NCBI GenBank assembly: GCA_900539145.1
Contig: UQAX01000029.1
Span: 1-34,343, forward strand
DNA length: 34,343 nucleotides
Direction of reading: 5' to 3'
Source: an uncultured Blautia sp.
GTDB taxonomy: Bacteria > Bacillota > Clostridia > Lachnospirales > Lachnospiraceae
This document shows positions 32,150 through 34,343 of the stretch, piece by piece. Position 1 is the stretch's first letter, and the number at the start of each line of letters is the position of its first letter. The notes under the pieces were generated by a model that worked only from the letters and a program-made list of their open reading frames with translations, was not told where the DNA came from and did no database searches. The translations under genes were made by a program, and so were the position numbers.

Positions 32150-32704
32150 ATGGAAAAAATCAAAAAGGAAGAAATCTGGTCAATACCAAATTGTATGGGA
32201 TATTTTCGTATTCTGCTGATACCGGTTTTCTGCGTAATTTATTTGAATGCAGACAGTGTGAAGGATTACTATCTGGCAGCGGGAATTGTTCTGGTATCAA
32301 CGATTACCGATTTGTTTGACGGAAAAGTAGCACGAAAATTTAATATGGTAACGGAACTTGGGAAGTTCGTAGATCCTTTTGCAGATAAACTGACTCACGG
32401 GGCAGTGGCATTATGTTTGTGTACCAGATATAAGCGTATGATATGGCTGGTAGTGCTCATGGCAATTAAGGAAGGTTTTATGGCAACTATGGGATTGATA
32501 AATTTGCGCCGAGGCAAGAAATTAGACGGAGCAAAATGGTACGGAAAAGTATGTACCGCAACTTTATTTATAATTTTAGGTGTGCTGGTCTTTCTACCGG
32601 AAATTCCAAGTGGAATTGCAGATGTATTGATTTTAAGCGAAATGGTAATTATGGCGATTGTGCTGGTTTTATATGCCTTTGAATTTCGAAAAATGGCAAA
32701 ATGA
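32150..32704 (+). CDS. CDP-alcohol phosphatidyltransferase (PgsA-like)
   Basis: 184 residues, integral membrane enzyme that transfers a phosphatidyl group from CDP-diacylglycerol to an alcohol. The full signature D-x2-D-G-x2-A-R-x8-G-x3-D-x3-D is present (D54, D57, G58, A61, R62, G71, D75, D79), giving the two-metal site. The N-terminus SIPNCMGYFRILLIP is the usual one for phosphatidylglycerophosphate synthases. Several hydrophobic helices follow. The genome may hold a second, housekeeping pgsA, so the exact acceptor (glycerol-3-phosphate or other) is open. Confidence 0.92.
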   Translation: MEKIKKEEIWSIPNCMGYFRILLIPVFCVIYLNADSVKDYYLAAGIVLVSTITDLFDGKVARKFNMVTELGKFVDPFADKLTHGAVALCLCTRYKRMIWLVVLMAIKEGFMATMGLINLRRGKKLDGAKWYGKVCTATLFIILGVLVFLPEIPSGIADVLILSEMVIMAIVLVLYAFEFRKMAK

Positions 32705-32722
32705 TTTTTCGGGAATTGGTTC

Positions 32723-32751
32723 TTGCATCTTTGGCAGAAAAGAACTATAAT
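32723..32751 (+). promoter_or_regulatory. Promoter candidate for the flavodoxin-ferredoxin gene
   Basis: TTGCAT (32723-32728), 17-base spacer, TATAAT (32746-32751), 43 bases before the ATG. The -10 is consensus; the -35 matches only in TTG. Confidence 0.5.
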
Positions 32752-32794
32752 TGTCTATTTATAAGCAATAGTTTTAGGAAGGAATAGTGAAAGT

Positions 32795-33553
32795 ATGAGT
32801 GTCTATGCAATTTATTTTAGCCCAACAAGAAGTACAGAAAAAATTGTGAAATTATTAGCTAAGGAATTTGGTACATATGGGGAAATTGATTTAAGCAAAC
32901 AGAATTCAGGGGAAAACGTAAGAGCTTTTAAAGAAGATGATATCTGCATTTTCGGTGTGCCTTCTTATGGCGGAAGAGTACCTGCGCCTGCGCTGGAGCG
33001 TATGAAAAAAATGAAGGGAAATAAGGCAAAGGCTGTTTTGGTTGCCGTATATGGAAATCGTGCTTATGAAGATACATTGTTGGAATTAAAGGAACAGGTG
33101 GACTTATGCGGATTTCACGTAACAGCCGCTGTGTCAGCCGTAGCAGAACATTCCATTATGCATCAGTTTGCAAGAAAAAGACCGGATGCAAGAGATAAAA
33201 AAGAACTAAAAGAATTTGCTCAGAAGATTATACATAAAATCAAATCCGGTGATGAGAAAGAGATTTCCGTACCGGGGAATAAGCCTTACCGTAAATATAA
33301 TGGCGTTCCGTTAAAACCAAAAGCTGGAAAAGACTGCAAAGGCTGCGGCTTATGTGCTCAGGTCTGTCCGGTAGGCGCAATATCTTCCGAGTCACCGAAA
33401 AAGACGGACAAAAGTAAATGTATTTCTTGTATGCGATGCGTTCAGGTTTGCCCGAAAAAAGCAAGAAAAGTGAATAAGCTGAAATTAAAAATTGCATCTA
33501 TGAAAATGAAGAAAGTTTGTGAAGACAGAAAGAAAGACGAACTGTTTCTTTAA
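32795..33553 (+). CDS. EFR1-type flavodoxin-ferredoxin protein
   Basis: 252 residues. The N-terminal part is a flavodoxin-like FMN domain: YAIYFSPTRSTEKIVKLLA provides the phosphate loop and CIFGVPSYGGRVPA the isoalloxazine contact. The C-terminal part carries two 4Fe-4S motifs, CKGCGLCAQVCPVGAI and CISCMRCVQVCPKKAR, each C-x2-C-x2-C-x3-CP. Such proteins pass electrons in anaerobic redox metabolism; the partner is unknown. A basic tail follows. AGGAAGG is 12 bases from the ATG, rather far. The gene ends before a strong terminator. Confidence 0.9.
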   Translation: MSVYAIYFSPTRSTEKIVKLLAKEFGTYGEIDLSKQNSGENVRAFKEDDICIFGVPSYGGRVPAPALERMKKMKGNKAKAVLVAVYGNRAYEDTLLELKEQVDLCGFHVTAAVSAVAEHSIMHQFARKRPDARDKKELKEFAQKIIHKIKSGDEKEISVPGNKPYRKYNGVPLKPKAGKDCKGCGLCAQVCPVGAISSESPKKTDKSKCISCMRCVQVCPKKARKVNKLKLKIASMKMKKVCEDRKKDELFL

Positions 33554-33567
33554 GATTTGTAAAAATA

Positions 33568-33609
33568 CAGCAGGATAAAGGAGAAGTGCCTTTTGTCCTG
33601 CTGTGTTTT
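33568..33609 (+). terminator. Terminator after the flavodoxin-ferredoxin gene
   Basis: CAGCAGGA (33568-33575) pairs with TCCTGCTG (33596-33603), with AAAGG/CCTTT continuing inside, then TGTTTT. Confidence 0.85.
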
Positions 33610-33620
33610 AATTTATGGAG

Positions 33621-33761
33621 CTGTCATTTTAAGTGCATATCCGGAGATATTGATACATTTTATGCTCAGTCTGCGCTCACTTTGAGCTTGTAATCTCAAA
33701 GCGTGCTCGACAAATTCGTTAAAAGTGTATCAATATCTCGAACAATACTTAAAAATGACAG
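33621..33761. repeat. 141-bp palindromic element
   Basis: The ends CTGTCATTTTAAGT and ACTTAAAAATGACAG are inverted, an inner pair GAGATATTGATACA.TTTT / AAAA.TGTATCAATATCTC follows, and TTTGAG/CTCAAA makes a central hairpin. There is no reading frame inside. It looks like a MITE or REP-like mobile repeat, or an unusual structured RNA. It lies between converging genes and ends 10 bases past the stop of the secreted-protein gene. Confidence 0.75.
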
Positions 33762-33770
33762 TTCCGTTTT

Positions 33771-34220
33771 TTATAATATAGTTTCTAAAATGTGCAACAG
33801 TAAAGGTAGATTTGCTGAAAACAGACCTCCATAAGTGGAAAACTTTGAAAAATGAATAGGAGTTTCTTTTTTATAGGCATAAAATGTACTTACATTGTTA
33901 TCGACTTCAGGAGTTTCCTCTGTGAGAGGATGAGATTCTATTGTGACGTAAGGGGTTATATCTATAGGAGGTTCATCCTCAGAATGGTATTCAATATCTG
34001 GCTCTGTGGAAGTATCAGACTCCTCTTCTTCTGTCAGTGATTTTTCTAAATCTTCATAATAGGTAGACTCCGGTTTATCAGCGTTAAGCTCGTCAGGTGA
34101 CATCAGAAAACCATTTTCATCGTATTCAGGACCAACGTAATCTTCGGCTTGTACAATAAGATAGGAACTCATGCACAGAGATATTGACATCAGAAAACCT
34201 ATCATTTTTCTTTTCTTCAT
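33771..34220 (-). CDS. Small secreted acidic protein of unknown function
   Basis: 149 residues. A signal peptide is clear: MKKRK, hydrophobic core MIGFLMSISLCMSSYLIV and a likely cut after VQA (residue 25). The mature part is very acidic (stretches such as SLTEEEESDTSTEPDIEYHS) and rich in Pro, Ser and Thr, so it is probably extended or disordered. The last 20 residues turn hydrophobic (LPLLLHILETIL) and the stop lies next to the palindromic element, so the C-terminus may have been altered by its insertion; that is a guess. GGAGGGAAGG precedes the ATG. No family recognised. Confidence 0.7.
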   Translation of the reverse strand: MKKRKMIGFLMSISLCMSSYLIVQAEDYVGPEYDENGFLMSPDELNADKPESTYYEDLEKSLTEEEESDTSTEPDIEYHSEDEPPIDITPYVTIESHPLTEETPEVDNNVSTFYAYKKETPIHFSKFSTYGGLFSANLPLLLHILETIL

Positions 34221-34288
34221 AAAAACCTTCCCTCCGTTATTAAGACAGTAACATTCATGGTGACAAAAATTTTTTGTTTTATAAACTC

Positions 34289-34317
34289 ATTATATCCTAT
34301 ATAGAGGGACATATCAA
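34289..34317 (-). promoter_or_regulatory. Strong promoter of the secreted acidic protein gene
   Basis: On the minus strand: TTGATA (34317-34312), 17 bases, TATAAT (34294-34289). The leader to the ATG is about 60 bases. Confidence 0.75.
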
Positions 34318-34343
34318 ATTGTTTCGTCATTTCCAAATAGAAA

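Noticed and set aside
1..34343. CRISPR array, tRNA or rRNA genes
   Set aside because: No regularly spaced repeats, cloverleaf or rRNA-like sequence was found on either strand by eye.

Overview
The window is about 34 kb of an AT-rich, low-GC Gram-positive genome. Strong AGGAGG ribosome sites, TTGACA/TATAAT promoters, an L20-type leader before infC-rpmI-rplT, a BceRS/BceAB-type module and a holin-like type I toxin locus together suggest an anaerobic gut Clostridia, most likely Lachnospiraceae (Blautia-like). The taxonomy is inference from gene content and style; no rRNA is present.

Layout. 1-1.5 kb: 3' part of an IS66-family insertion sequence, then a small gene (1514-1911) broken by an internal deletion. 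2-4.7 kb: S66 peptidase, UDP-galactopyranose mutase (glf) and a GtrA-like flippase. 4.8-8.1 kb: class I ribonucleotide reductase (nrdAB). 8.2-9.3 kb: DUF362 protein. 9.3-10 kb: hicAB toxin-antitoxin with its own promoter and operator, ending at a long hairpin shared with a convergent NSS-type sodium symporter (10-11.4 kb). 11.5-13 kb: infC (AUU start)-rpmI-rplT behind a transcription attenuator. 13-13.8 kb: no intact protein gene, but a decayed type I toxin-antitoxin locus and a second small degenerate locus. 13.9-18.5 kb: response regulator, histidine kinase and BceAB-type ABC transporter. 18.6-24.7 kb: a complete nickel/peptide-type ABC importer with a DJ-1-like protein and a CsoR/CstR-family repressor as last gene. 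24.7-24.9 kb: probable small RNA gene. 25-31.7 kb: sigma-54 region. 31.7-34.2 kb: small anchored protein, CDP-alcohol phosphatidyltransferase, flavodoxin-ferredoxin protein, a 141-bp palindromic element and a small secreted protein.

Most notable is the sigma-54 region. rpoN and a PAS/AAA+/Fis enhancer-binding protein face each other and overlap at their stop codons. Divergent from the activator is an operon with a consensus sigma-54 promoter (TGGCACG-N4-TTGCA) and a nested palindromic enhancer, encoding a BCCT (betaine-class) transporter and a histidine-ammonia-lyase homologue that lacks the Ala-Ser-Gly tripeptide needed to form the MIO cofactor. MIO loss in this fold together with a betaine carrier is what an ergothionase-like trimethylammonia-lyase would show. 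I therefore read it as a sigma-54-controlled system for uptake and cleavage of a trimethylated betaine, with ergothioneine the leading candidate and trimethylamine as a product. This is an inference that needs biochemical proof.

A second theme is compact regulation: a promoter built into a terminator upstream of the metal/peptide importer, a response-regulator operator followed by a terminator upstream of bceAB, and a leader terminator before infC.
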